NCBI GenBank assembly: GCA_031213475.1
Contig: JARUPZ010000009.1
Location: forward strand, 9,953,601 to 10,017,600
Reading direction: 5' to 3'
Source: Nereocystis luetkeana
Lineage: Eukaryota; Sar; Phaeophyceae; Laminariales; Laminariaceae
DNA: 64,000 bases
The notes beneath the pieces were generated by a model. The model was not told where the DNA came from and ran no database searches. It was given only the letters and a program-made list of their open reading frames with translations. A program made the position numbers and the translations under genes. Of this stretch, positions 30,729-40,467 are shown one piece after another (position 1 is the first letter of the stretch; each line of letters begins with the position of its first letter).

Positions 30729-30836
30729 ATTATGGGGGGCCATAAATAATAGGGCCTATGGTATACATACAAACCTATATATTGACCACTTCTACCAACA
30801 ATATTTGGCCATATTAACTATGGTCCCCCGTAATAA
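30729..30836 (-). mobile_element. Family A MITE
   Basis: ATTATGGGGGGCCATAAATAATAGG at the left, TTAACTATGGTCCCCCGTAATA at the right, minus-orientation core (ACCAACAATATTTGGCC). It abuts the broken right end of the family C element, making a C-B-A composite. Confidence 0.9.
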
Positions 30837-30974
30837 TAATAGTAGAATGCCTCACCCCTCTACTCGTATAGTTGTCTCTATGTTGGTGGAACTAAACCGG
30901 ATTTTTTGTTTTTTTAGAGAGGTGTGCTGCGGTAGAGATATGTTGCCCTTTTAGGTCAATTGTTGTTTTACTGC

Positions 30975-31086
30975 CGGGGCGGGGGGGGAGAGGGGTCGTA
31001 CATATTTGGTGCTTGCATCAGTGGTTTGGCCATGGACCACTCATCCCTTTCGAGACGGACCGGCGGGGGGGGGGGGGAGGGGGGGC
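30975..31086 (-). mobile_element. Family E repeat, copy 2
   Basis: Poly(G)-rich GGGGAGAGGGGTCGTACATA, TTTGGTGCTTGCATCAGTGG, TTTGGCCATGGACCACTCAT, CCCTTTCGAGACGGACCGGC, then poly(G) to about 31086. Confidence 0.7.
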
Positions 31087-31267
31087 TTGTGTTTGGCACC
31101 TGATTGATCGCAAGGATGTAATTTGTGTATACCGCTAGGTGTATACATTCAACAGGCCGCGTGGAATTGTTTTGTTGGGTGTTGTACTTACTTGAGTTTT
31201 TTTTCGTCTCGAGGCGAGGGTTTGGGTAAAGAGTAGAGTCCCTCACGACAGAAGCCTCAGACAAAAG

Positions 31268-31383
31268 TATTACGGGGGGCCATATTTAATAGGAGGACCA
31301 AATACTGTTGTTAGTAAAAATAACGAAGTAAATAGGTGTTTGTATGTACCGTAGGTCCTACTTAATATGGTCCCCCGTAATAG
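31268..31383 (+). mobile_element. Family A MITE
   Basis: TATTACGGGGGGCCATATTTAATAGG at the left (with an extra AGG), TTAATATGGTCCCCCGTAATAG at the right, core AAATACTGTTGTTAGTAAAAATAACG. Confidence 0.92.
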
Positions 31384-31439
31384 TAGGTGCATCCCCTCCG
31401 TGGCGTGCATCACTCCCCTTATCCCCGTCGAGTAAACGT

Positions 31440-31925
31440 GCGCTGGTCCAGAAACCGATCGTGATCCTGTGCCAACTCAACGCTCGTTAAGGTACCTGCT
31501 GTACGCCCATGGCATGAACTTTGTGTTTTACTCTCGACGTCGGATGTTGGGTGAGGTTCAGGTTGGATATTACACACTGACCACTGAGCTATCATTCGAC
31601 GCTGACTGATAGCTTGGCTGTCATAATTAAGCTTAGCTGTCATAATGTGGTCTTGAAAGAAACCAGTCAAAACCGCAATCCCGGTGGGTGGGTGGTCCTC
31701 CGTACTCGCCGTGACCCCTAGCTAGGGAGAAAATACCTAGAAAGCCCACGAGGAGACCCGGAGAACCATTTCTCGGGTGTAATCCGAAGTCCGACCTTTA
31801 ACAGCCGGACAGACCCCTGGCTTGCGCTTTCTCGAGCTGTAGATGCACACCTTAACCACTGAGGTATCAGGCAGTGCTGACTGATAGCTCAGCGTTCGAA
31901 GCATTGTTCCTTAGAAAACGTTACA
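31440..31925 (-). repeat. Family N: two tRNA-A-box-bearing repeats
   Basis: On the minus strand two copies share GCTATCAGTCAGC, six variable bases and TGATA(G/C)CTCAGTGGT. In the first (31570-31612) this is TAGCTCAGTGGTCAGTG, a near-perfect Pol III A box. In the second (31845-31890) it is TACCTCAGTGGTTAAGG followed by GTGTGCATC. GAGCTATCA and TGATAGCTC pair as a stem-loop just upstream. No convincing B box was found, so tRNA-derived SINE remnants are likely but unproven. Confidence 0.4.
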
Positions 31926-31952
31926 TGGCGCAACCCGATCGGTAGGATGTGC

Positions 31953-32062
31953 TATTACGGGGGACCATCGTTAATAGGACCAACTTTCGCTGGTAAAAAT
32001 TGTTAAATATATAGGTTTTTATATATACCATAGGTCTTATTAACTATGGTCCCCCGTAATAG
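31953..32062 (+). mobile_element. Family A MITE
   Basis: TATTACGGGGGACCATCGTTAATAGG and TTAACTATGGTCCCCCGTAATA are nearly perfect inverted repeats; core CTTTCGCTGGTAAAAATTGTTAAATATATAGG. Only 18 bp separate it from the next copy. Confidence 0.95.
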
Positions 32063-32080
32063 TGTTTTTGTCAGGTACAC

Positions 32081-32189
32081 TATTACGGGGGACCATAGTA
32101 AAAGGACCAAATATTGTTCGTAAAAATTGCGAAATATGTAGCTTTTTGCGCGTACCGTAGGTCCTATTTACAATGCCCCCCCGCAATAG
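32081..32189 (+). mobile_element. Family A MITE
   Basis: TATTACGGGGGACCATAGTAAA at the left and TTTACAATGCCCCCCCGCAATA at the right, core AAATATTGTTCGTAAAAATTGCGAAATATG. Same orientation as its neighbour but with a different core, so it is not a recent tandem duplicate. Confidence 0.93.
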
Positions 32190-32582
32190 CGTACTAAACT
32201 CATCGTATGTACTCAAGCGCCAGCGACTGCTCAAGTGGGGGCCTCAATCGGTCTGAAGATACTGAGCCCAATTACAATAGGAGGAATTGCAGCACTCTAG
32301 TAACATTTCACAACGTAGCGCCCGGAGCACATGCTGCCCACGACTGTGGGGATGGATCGGTGACGAGGAGTGGGGTACACAAGGGTTTGCCAAGGGAGCG
32401 AGGTGTGAGTAGGTGCTATCGAGAAGGGAAAACGGGGCATCTGTCGCTTCAGAGTGACAGAAGGGGTTCTACCACCAGTATTGCTACTTCGACTCCTCCT
32501 GCGGAATTACCAGGAGATATTCGATTTACGCAAGTCGGACTGGAACGTGTACGATACATTGTCGGAGACCAAAATTACTGAC
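32190..32582. other. No gene recognised
   Basis: A 124-codon plus-strand frame spans most of it, but composition and lack of any motif give no support for a gene. Confidence 0.4.
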
Positions 32583-32882
32583 GGAGGCGTTCTACGACGA
32601 TAGAGGTACTACTGTTGCTGTATCGCATTCGAGGGAAACCAACCCTCTGAGCCACCGCGGCGCCCTTATCGGGCGGTGACAGACGAAAGTTAAAGGATAA
32701 AGAGTATGTAACTCTTGGTCTACGTACATTGTTGGGCACAATGCGTGCTTCACACGCGCGAGCTACGTATACCATCAGTGGCGTCCATACGTTCGTCTCC
32801 GTTTGATTTCGCACTCTGCCTCGGTGGGGCATATAGTAGTCCGAGAAAAAACAGGACGAACCTCTATTGTAGAAACACCTCA
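32583..32882. mobile_element. Family C2 MITE
   Basis: GGCGTTCTACGACGATAGAGG at the left, CGAACCTCTATTGTAGAAAC at the right, about 300 bp. It shares GAGCCACCGCGGCGCCCTTA and CGGGCGG with the C2 copy at 8825-9078 but not the main C core. Confidence 0.7.
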
Positions 32883-33177
32883 ACAATAACGAAGAAAGCC
32901 CCCGCAAAGTTTCAATAACCCCTCATTCCGGCACGCCTAACACTGGCGACGCTGCATTTGTTCAACGCCTTCCATCCACGACAACAAGGGTTTCGTTTTT
33001 TTACGCCCACATCGCGCATGTAAGGAGATGGTCCACAGAGGCCCCCCTTTGAAAACCATTCGCAGGTCCTGCAGCATCTGCTCACCGTGGAAACCAGCGT
33101 CCCCTAAGTGGATCGGTCTTGCCGTACACAGAAGAGTGGGCCGCATCTACACCAGGTCTATTTTGTGTTTAAGCCGC

Positions 33178-33405
33178 TGGCGCTAGGACAGAGGTAGCTC
33201 ATTTCGGCGAAACCATTTTCTGAATGACGCGGCTCCTTGGACCAAATTCGTCGGAATTTCCCCCTAGTTGCGCGCAAAATTGCAGTTTCTATGCCTAGCT
33301 GGGCGTCTAGGTTTGTCTCCTGTATTCTGTTTTTGGGGCGAGGAAAAAGAGGCCCTTAAGCGGGAACCTCAGAAAGACAGCGGTTCATCTCTGCTGTGTC
33401 TCGCT
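33178..33405 (+). mobile_element. Family C MITE, degenerate
   Basis: GCTAGGACAGAGGTAGCTCA, TTTTCTGAATGACGCGGCTC, AAATTCGTCGGAATTTC, then GGGGCGAGGAAAAAGAGGCC, GGGAACCTCAGAAAGACAGC, GGTTCATCTCTGC. The order of landmarks is preserved; the terminal repeats are eroded. Confidence 0.6.
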
Positions 33406-33433
33406 GACTGACTACACCACTATGTCAACAGCC

Positions 33434-33528
33434 TTAACCCCTTTAGAACCGCAGTCCCGTTTTGGGGGCAAACCAGTCAAATCTCAAGTAGTTTGTCCCC
33501 AAAACGGGACTGCGGTTCTAAAGGGGTT
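33434..33528. mobile_element. Family B MITE
   Basis: TTAACCCCTTTAGAACCGCAG at the left, CTGCGGTTCTAAAGGGGTTCA at the right. The arms are perfectly complementary over about 35 bp (CCCGTTTTGGGG / CCCCAAAACGGG); the right TTAA is mutated to TTCA. Confidence 0.95.
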
Positions 33529-33741
33529 CATCTTTTCAAGAATACGTTTTTGCGCGATATACGCGCACCCCCCTCTTCAATTGTTGGTTATTCTCTGCGT
33601 CACGCAAGTTGCTGTTAACGTTTATGTCTGCTTTTTGAGTGCGGTACAGAGGCACTCGCCCTGAGTGGCTCGTAAACACTGAAAGTGAAAATACTGGTAG
33701 CACCCACCCCCCCGCGCGCTCCCCCATCCCCCCCCCCTATT

Positions 33742-34275
33742 TTATAAAGGTTGGGTTATCGTCGGTTGGCAACGACACTGTGAAACATGCCGCTCACTAC
33801 GTGAGCTAGACAACCAGGGTACCGTTTTTTGTTTTAGTTTTTAGGCGGTTACCCACAGCTGGTTGTCGAGTTAGATCACTTGTGCGACGTAAACAACCCT
33901 TACTCCGTACAAGTAGGAATGATCGCATCACGTAGTGTTCAAGGTAAGGCACCTAAGAAGCAGTTTCATAGTATTCCCATTGCTGTCTCTGGAAATGCTT
34001 ACACCGGAAATTAATTCAACTCACTGAAGCTGTCATCCATACGCAAGTCCGCCTCACAAGTGGTTCTTAGTAGGATGCTGCTCACCCTTCATGCGACTCG
34101 CCAATCACCTCACGGCGCTTCGCGCTTGGTACAAGCAATGTCTGCCTGGTCGGTGAAAACCCGACATGCTCCGTCCCGGCATTGTAGGGATGCGAGGGTC
34201 TATGGCCGTACGACTACGGCCATGCATGAGATCGAGTACATCTCTCCTATCGAGTACACCCCCCCCCCCCCCCTT
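33742..34275 (-). repeat. Family D interspersed repeat, copy 2
   Basis: A full-length minus-strand copy. Plus-strand order: GTTGGGTTATCGTCGGTTGG, ACATGCCGCTCACTACGTGA, GCAGTTTCATAGTATTCCC, GAAGCTGTCATCC, CTTAGTAGGATGC, CGGCGCTTCGCGCTTGG, CCTGGTCGGTGAAAACC, GCGAGGGTCTATGGCCG, TACGACTACGGCCATGCATG, then ATCGAGTACACCCC running into poly(C) at 34258-34274. Together with 49588-50107 it defines the element's complete structure. Confidence 0.88.
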
Positions 34276-34591
34276 CCCCTGCCCCATTCACGGTAGCGCG
34301 AGTCTTCTCCTCGTGATGCGTGCTACGTGCGTTACGTTGCGGAAATGGTGGCGCACCCGCTAATTTTCCGATAACTCTCGTACTTCAGGAGCTCGGCACT
34401 TACTTCTCACCGTAGCATTGGTCTTTAGGACAAACGTGCCCTACTCGCAGCGAGCTACGTACGCAAGCCCGACGATGGGCAGAAGTTCCATGCTACATGG
34501 CCTCGGTACCTCGTGGCGAAAACCGTTTTCGAAATACCACGTTTGTGTCGGGTAGTCGTCGCTGTCGGTTGAGAAGCAACCCCTCATCGGT

Positions 34592-34838
34592 GGCGTTCTA
34601 CGATAGAGGTTCGCCCTGATTTTTCTGGAGCTCCTCACTTGAAGAGCTCCACTCTCCCCCCGAAAACTGACTCCCGCACAAATCAAGTTTCATCTCGTCG
34701 AATAATCCCATGGCCCAACTACACCAAAACCTATTATTTTTCGAAACAAAATTGGCATTCCGACGATTCGGGGTTAAAGAACCCGTCATTCAGAAACTAT
34801 TTTAGCGGATATGTGCTACTTCTATCCTAGAACGCGTC
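34592..34838 (-). mobile_element. Family C MITE
   Basis: GGCGTTCTACGATAGAGGTTC at the left; ATGTGCTACTTCTATCCTAG, AACGCGT at the right. The internal order is reversed relative to plus copies (GGAGCTCCTCACTTGAAGAG, CCGAAAACTGACTCC, CATGGCCCAACTACACC, GGCATTCCGACGATTC). Confidence 0.9.
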
Positions 34839-34893
34839 ACCAGTAGAACTGCTCCCTTGCCCTACGTGTATACGAAAGGGCGTTGGGCTTGTT

Positions 34894-35074
34894 TCAATAC
34901 GGGTGGACGCAAAACTTAGTATTCCAACAGACAGTAGAGAGCTCATACTAGATGCACCGATCGGCGTACGTTCGCCTTCTTTAATACGGGTGGACGCAAA
35001 AATCTGCATTCCACATTACAACAGACAGTAGAGAGCTCATACTAGATGCACCGATCGTCGTACGTTCGCCTTCT
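34894..35074 (+). repeat. Tandem duplication, ~87-92 bp unit
   Basis: Two copies of AATACGGGTGGACGCAAAA...CAACAGACAGTAGAGAGC, TCATACTAGATGCACCGATC, GTACGTTCGCCTTCT, starting at 34896 and 34983. The second has a small insertion (CACATTA) and few substitutions, so the duplication is recent. Confidence 0.9.
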
Positions 35075-35345
35075 CCGCGGCATTCTTAGTACTTCGATGC
35101 ATCGCTCGGCGCTCTCGTTCGCGTCCTCCTCGGCGTTATCATCGGTCGGCGGTCTTTCGCGTCCGCCCCGACGTCATTAGTTTATTGCATTCATCGCCTT
35201 CCCCACTGTTGTCCGGAGATCCAGGAGCGTGGAAACTCAATCGTAAATAAAGAGGATACCAACTTACCAGTACTCACGTGTGGTGTAGGCGATGCATACA
35301 CTGCTGTGTCCGAGTTGAACAAAACTACTAGGTGTGCTGTAGTAA

Positions 35346-36257
<912 letters not shown>

Positions 36258-36345
36258 GTACGGTTTAATGTGGAGAACACACACAGTAGTAGCCGACCTA
36301 AGCAATGGGTTATCGACTGGGTTTTGATTCGGAGTAAGGGTCCGT

Positions 36346-36731
36346 CCGGTCGCCCCGATGGTTCAAGTGATCAACCTCGAATTCTACTTGTGTTTGAGTC
36401 CTGGGTTTGAGCCCCAGGTGGGTCGGACATTTGACTTTATTTGCAAAAATAAAAATACAAAAGGATTCAATTGTTGAGAGCGCCTTGGAGCGTTGGTGTA
36501 GGCATAATTCGATGCGAGTCGACAAGGGAAGAAAAGGCTGAAATATTCTCGCGATAAAAATGAAGGCACGTACCCTAGCGGGAAGGGGGGAGAAGAGCCT
36601 GCTATGTGACCCCGGATCTGAGTTACGAGTTGGAAGGAGAGAGGGAAGAAGATGTGCGAAGATAATAAATGGGATGTGCAAAAATAAAGAAATAAAAAAA
36701 TAAAAAAATAAAAAAATAAAAAAATAAAAAA
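36346..36731 (+). mobile_element. tRNA-derived SINE F, copy 2
   Basis: Head CCGGTCGCCCCGATGGTTCA, AGTGATCAACCTCG, B box GGGTTTGAGCCCCAGG (36346-36430); body TTGACTTTATTTGCAAAAAT, GCGAGTCGACAAGGG, TCGCGATAAAAATGAAGG, CCCCGGATCTGAGTTACGAG; tail of (AAAAAAT)n to 36731. It lies just downstream of the long TAG repeat and upstream of a family B MITE. Confidence 0.92.
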
Positions 36732-36754
36732 GGGTAGGGCTAGAAGTGTGTGTA

Positions 36755-36854
36755 TTAACCCTTTTAGAACCGCAGTCCCGTTTTATTGGGGACAACACTG
36801 TCAAATTCCAAGTAGTTTGTCCCCACAACGGGACTGCGGTTCTAAAAGGGTTAA
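36755..36854. mobile_element. Family B MITE with intact TTAA at both ends
   Basis: TTAACCCTTTTAGAACCGCAG at the left and CTGCGGTTCTAAAAGGGTTAA at the right are perfect inverted repeats. The centre has GTTTTATTGGGGACAACACT and GTAGTTTGTCCCCACAACGG. The best reference copy for the TTAA-CCC...GGG-TTAA structure. Confidence 0.96.
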
Positions 36855-37335
36855 CGGATACGTTCTATCTCCGGATACGGCCGTACGTCGACTCCGAAAG
36901 TCACACATGTATCTATTTTAGCCAACACTAACTCCAGATAACTAATTTCAATACTTTTTTTACTTCGCCCATCTGCACGCGGTGATGGGTATGCGTTACA
37001 TAGACGACATCTATATTATACCTGGTACCAGGTACATAAAATTACAGCAGAACATACATCACAATGCGCTTGTCTACCGACTACCGCGGTACTTATAGTG
37101 TTGCCCAAGCTCAATCTATGTTTATGATGTACTTGGAAAGTTGTAAATTGATGGGCTCCTGTACTTACCTGGTGGTAGGTATTTTTTTGTTGCGAGACGT
37201 ACGTAGACGCGAGGAGATGTTTCTCAAAATAAAAGGAAACGTTTCAGGTGGTTTTCGAAGCAACCGTCAATTTGCTGGTATGAAGGGGGGGCGGGACGGC
37301 GGGGGGGGGCGGGGGCGGGGGTACCCGATATCAAG

Positions 37336-37610
37336 GACGGCCGTAGTCATATTACCATAGATAGGGCCCTCGCATCCCTATAGTTCCAGGACGGAGAACC
37401 TCGGGTTTTCACCGACTAGGGAGACATTACTTGCACTACTAAGCGCGAAGCGCCGTGAGGTGTCCGGTGAGGCGCATGAAGGGTGAGCACAGCATCCTAC
37501 TAAGAACCGCTTGTTGTGAAGCAGACTTGCATATATAATATATGGATGACAGCTTCGATGAGGTGATTTAATTTCCTGTGTGATTGATCCCTTCCAGTGA
37601 CAGCCATGAC
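37336..37610 (+). repeat. Family D repeat, copy 3 (truncated)
   Basis: GGCCGTAGTCATATTACCAT, AGGGCCCTCGCATCCC, GGTTTTCACCGACTAGGG, AAGCGCGAAGCGCCGTGAGG, ATCCTACTAAGAACCGCTTG, GGATGACAGCTTCGATGAGG. It ends after CCAGTGACAGCCATGAC, half the full length. A G-rich segment (37286-37320) precedes it, as expected of the family's G end. Confidence 0.82.
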
Positions 37611-37757
37611 TGTGACGGGACGGGGGGGGGGAACCCAGCTCTTAAAACTCTTCAGAATCCCGCCGAAGATGGTTGATGGACACTGATACTTGAAAAATAA
37701 TATTACTTCAAGTTAAGCTAAAGAGGGGGTAAATACGTTGAACCGATCAGCCCGACC

Positions 37758-38064
37758 ATGTGTGTGTGTGTTCTTCACATTAAACCGTTTTTTCTACCCG
37801 TCGACATCCAGCACAACCAGTGTCCGTGCCGATTCTCCAATCCTAGAAGAGATACAAGTTCTGTGATTACAAAGCTACGCCACAGAGATACTACGTTGCC
37901 ACGTGTGCAGTATGCACTGCAGTGGGCAATGCAAAGCCATGTCATCATACTAGATACGACAGGCACGACATACACAATCTATGAAATAGTGAAACGCAAA
38001 GAAACAATCAAAGAGAAAACAAAAACAATGTAGACAAATCGAAAGAGAAAAAGAAAAAAAAAGG
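37758..38064 (+). mobile_element. Non-autonomous LINE derivative: 5' leader fused to 3' tail
   Basis: 37758-37956 matches the LINE leader at about 21116-21313 (GTGTGTGTTCTTCACATTAA, CATCCAGCACAACCAG, CTACGCCACAGAGATACTAC, GCAATGCAAAGCCATGTCAT). 37957-38064 matches the LINE terminal 100 bp at about 25341-25441 (CGACAGGCACGACATACACA, ATCTATGAAATAGTGAAACG, GACAAATCGAAAGAG, A-run). The join is at ATA, present on both sides of the deletion. The entire ORF and the (CAA)n are missing, leaving a ~307 bp element with both ends needed for mobilisation. Comparable in design to trypanosome RIME/NARTc and other LINE-dependent derivatives. Confidence 0.88.
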
Positions 38065-38077
38065 TAACTTGTTCAAC

Positions 38078-38174
38078 CTATTTTGACTTGCAGTCCGGTT
38101 TTAAACACTCAAATTATGGTGTACTAGGTGAGTAATTTGTTCCCAGCACGGAACAGCAGTCCTTGAAGGGTTAA
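38078..38174. mobile_element. Family B MITE, degenerate
   Basis: CCTATTTTGACTTGCAGTCC at the left, AGTAATTTGTTCCCAGCACG then CAGCAGTCCTTGAAGGGTTAA at the right. The right TTAA is kept. It begins about 14 bp after the LINE derivative ends. Confidence 0.65.
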
Positions 38175-38283
38175 TATTCCCGCGGCGGGGAAATTGTAAC
38201 GAATCAAATGGCTACCGCAGCGTTTCTTCTTCCTGTCAGACTTCAAGTATGTGTGCAGCCGCGCTGTACTAACACCTTATTGA

Positions 38284-38638
38284 GCCGGTCGCCCCGGTGG
38301 TTCAAGTGGTTAACCTCGAATTCTACTTGTGTTTGAGTCCTGGGTTCGAACCCCAGGTGGGTCGGACTTTGACTTTATTTGCAAAAATATAAAAAAAAGG
38401 ATTCAATTGTTGAGAGCGCCTTGCAGCGTGGGTAGGCACATTTCGATGCGAGTCGACGAGGGAAGATAAGGCTGAAATATTCTCGCGATAAAAATGAAGG
38501 CACGTACCGTAGTGGGAAGGGGGTAGAAGAGCCTGATATGTGACCCCGGATCTGAGTTACGAGTTGGAAGGAGAGAGAGAAGAAGAAGATGTGCGAAGAT
38601 ACTAAATGGGATAAATATGCAAAAAAAAAAAAAAAAAC
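38284..38638 (+). mobile_element. tRNA-derived SINE F, copy 3
   Basis: Best tRNA-like head of the three: CCGGTCGCCCCGGTGGTTCA, AGTGGTTAACCTCG, perfect B box GGGTTCGAACCCCAGG with its arm partners. The body matches copy 2 closely; it ends in about 18 A (38620-38638). Confidence 0.94.
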
Positions 38639-39133
38639 ACAGGTTGACCATTCTTGGTGTAGACGAGTACTACTGGTGCATACAGTAGTCTGAGTATCAA
38701 CTCAGGCTGGTGAACACATACCGTCAGTAGTTGTGGTAGCGAAGCTATTTCTACGAAGATATTGGAGAAAATGGTTGGCACACACTGTGCACGATGCCGA
38801 GAATCACTAGCACTACTCAACTAAGGGTTATCGGGCCTGCTAGCCTAGCTAGGGGCTATAGCGCTAATATTATTAACTATCTTTGATCGTGCACATTGAC
38901 CTACGACCATTTCCTCGAATGAATACAGCAGCAACTGTGAGCTGCCCTTACGAGTTACAACTGTGTCCGGGAGCAACCAACCCGTAGTGACCATGAAATA
39001 TGGTGATGTCTCGTGCACGGTGACTCACAACCGTTTTCTCGAAGCATTATAGAAGTAGGCCACCCGGAGCCCGCGAAAACCCGTATCCGGAAACGACAAT
39101 CTCAACCATTTACGATGTGGCCAAAGAGTCACC
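38639..39133. other. No gene seen
   Basis: No recognised domain or repeat, though GACCATGAAATATGG and GTGACTCACAACCGTTTTCTCG segments hint at diverged tandem units leading into the next array. Confidence 0.4.
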
Positions 39134-39790
39134 GCCGATTCGAGCAAGGCGGGTATTGCAAGGTGCTTTCCCTCTGGGTTGAGCAAACCGGGCTAGCTCC
39201 CCACTCCAGAGCTGCGGTTCTCTAAAATACTGGTTACGAACCGGTTCCCCCTTTCCCCCCGCTGGCCCAGCACAGGGAGCAAGCGCCTCCATCACCCATG
39301 AATGCGTCCCAAAGGCACCGGCAGGTCCGAGGAGGGGGGGGGGGGGGGTATGGGTCGCCTTTTTCCGTGGGTTGGGAAATCGGACCGCTGTTTCGAGGAC
39401 GGCGGGTATTGCAAGACGTACTCCCTGTGTTGGGCAATCGATTTGTCCCCCCAACTCGGAGGTACGGTTCCATAAAATGGTTGCAAACCTTCCCCATCCC
39501 TGTCCCGCCGCTGATTTACTGTAGGGGATAAGTGCCTTGATGAAACATTCACCGGTGCTTCCCAAAGCCTCCAGCCGTTTCGAGGGGGGCGGGGGGCGAG
39601 GGGCGAGGGGCGAGGGGCGGGGCGGGGGGCTGCAAGGAAGGGCGTTGCGACGGGATCGGGTTTGGCAATATCGGTGAACCTTGAAACACCATCGTACGCC
39701 ACGAGCGATTCCACTTTTCTATTTCGAAAGGTTTCGAGCAGCTTTCGCCCCCAACTCAGAGGTGTGGTTAAAAATCCTGAACACCAATCA
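39134..39790 (+). repeat. Diverged tandem repeat, ~250 bp unit
   Basis: Unit 1 (from ~39134) and unit 2 (from ~39383) share GGCGGGTATTGCAAG, TTGGGCAA/TTGAGCAA, CCCCACTCCAGAGCTGCGGT / CCCCAACTCGGAGGTACGGT, TCTAAAATACTGGTTACGAA / CCATAAAATGGTTGCAAACC and TCCCAAAG. A third, weaker unit (39630-39790) keeps CCCCCAACTCAGAGGTGTGG. G-rich (GGGGCGA)n lies between at 39580-39630. Confidence 0.65.
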
Positions 39791-39879
39791 ATGCGGTTAG
39801 CTCCTTATCGCCGGAAAGCAGCGTTGCTTGTAGGATGATGGAGTGGCACCTGCTACAGTAGTAGTAGTAGTATTCTTCT

Positions 39880-39930
39880 GATGACGCTCACTTGAGAAGC
39901 TCTCGACCTCCCCACGACCATTGACTTCGT
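39880..39930 (-). repeat. Family C fragment (low confidence)
   Basis: GCTCACTTGAGAAGCTCTCG then CCCACGACCATTGACTTCG resembles the minus-strand CTCCTCACTTGAGGAGCTCC...CCGAAAACTGACTTC segment of family C. No termini. Confidence 0.35.
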
Positions 39931-40234
39931 GAACATTGTGGGGTGCACCCCGATTAGCAGCCCCAATCGCTTGAAAATTAAACGATGGATGATCTAGAAC
40001 AAGGGGGAAACGTCTGATGATCTTCCAACGATATCGATCGCCGGTGGCTCTCGCCCGTGGCTCTCGGGTTGAAGAACGTCGTCAGTTGGTAACGTCTGTT
40101 TCTTGGTTGTGTCGACAAAGTGCGCCACCTACCTCCTGTTCCAGCGAACGTCAAGCGCCTATATTGTTCATTGTGTATTCACCTCAACAGATCTCGCCAT
40201 TTCGCCATTAATTAGGAGTACTCCGAAAAAGTTC

Positions 40235-40467
40235 TATTGCGGGGCGCCATATTAAATAGGACCTGCGGTGAACACGAAACCCCATGTATTTCGCTAGTTT
40301 CACTATTACGGGGGACCATAGTTAACAGGACCTATGGTACAAATAAAAACCTACCAGGGTATATGTTTAACCATTTTTATCAACAATATTTGGTCCTGTT
40401 AACTATGGCCCCCCGTAATAACAATATTTGGTCCTACTCCGGAGTATTAACTAGTCCCCCGTAGTAG
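40235..40467 (-). mobile_element. Family A MITE array: left half, full copy, right stub
   Basis: A partial left half (TATTGCGGGGCGCCATATTAAATAGG...TTTCAC, 40235-40303) joins a complete copy (TATTACGGGGGACCATAGTTAACAGG...TTAACTATGGCCCCCCGTAATA, 40304-40420). A second right end follows (ACAATATTTGGTCC...GTCCCCCGTAGTAG, to 40467). Same architecture as 17489-17795. Confidence 0.88.
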
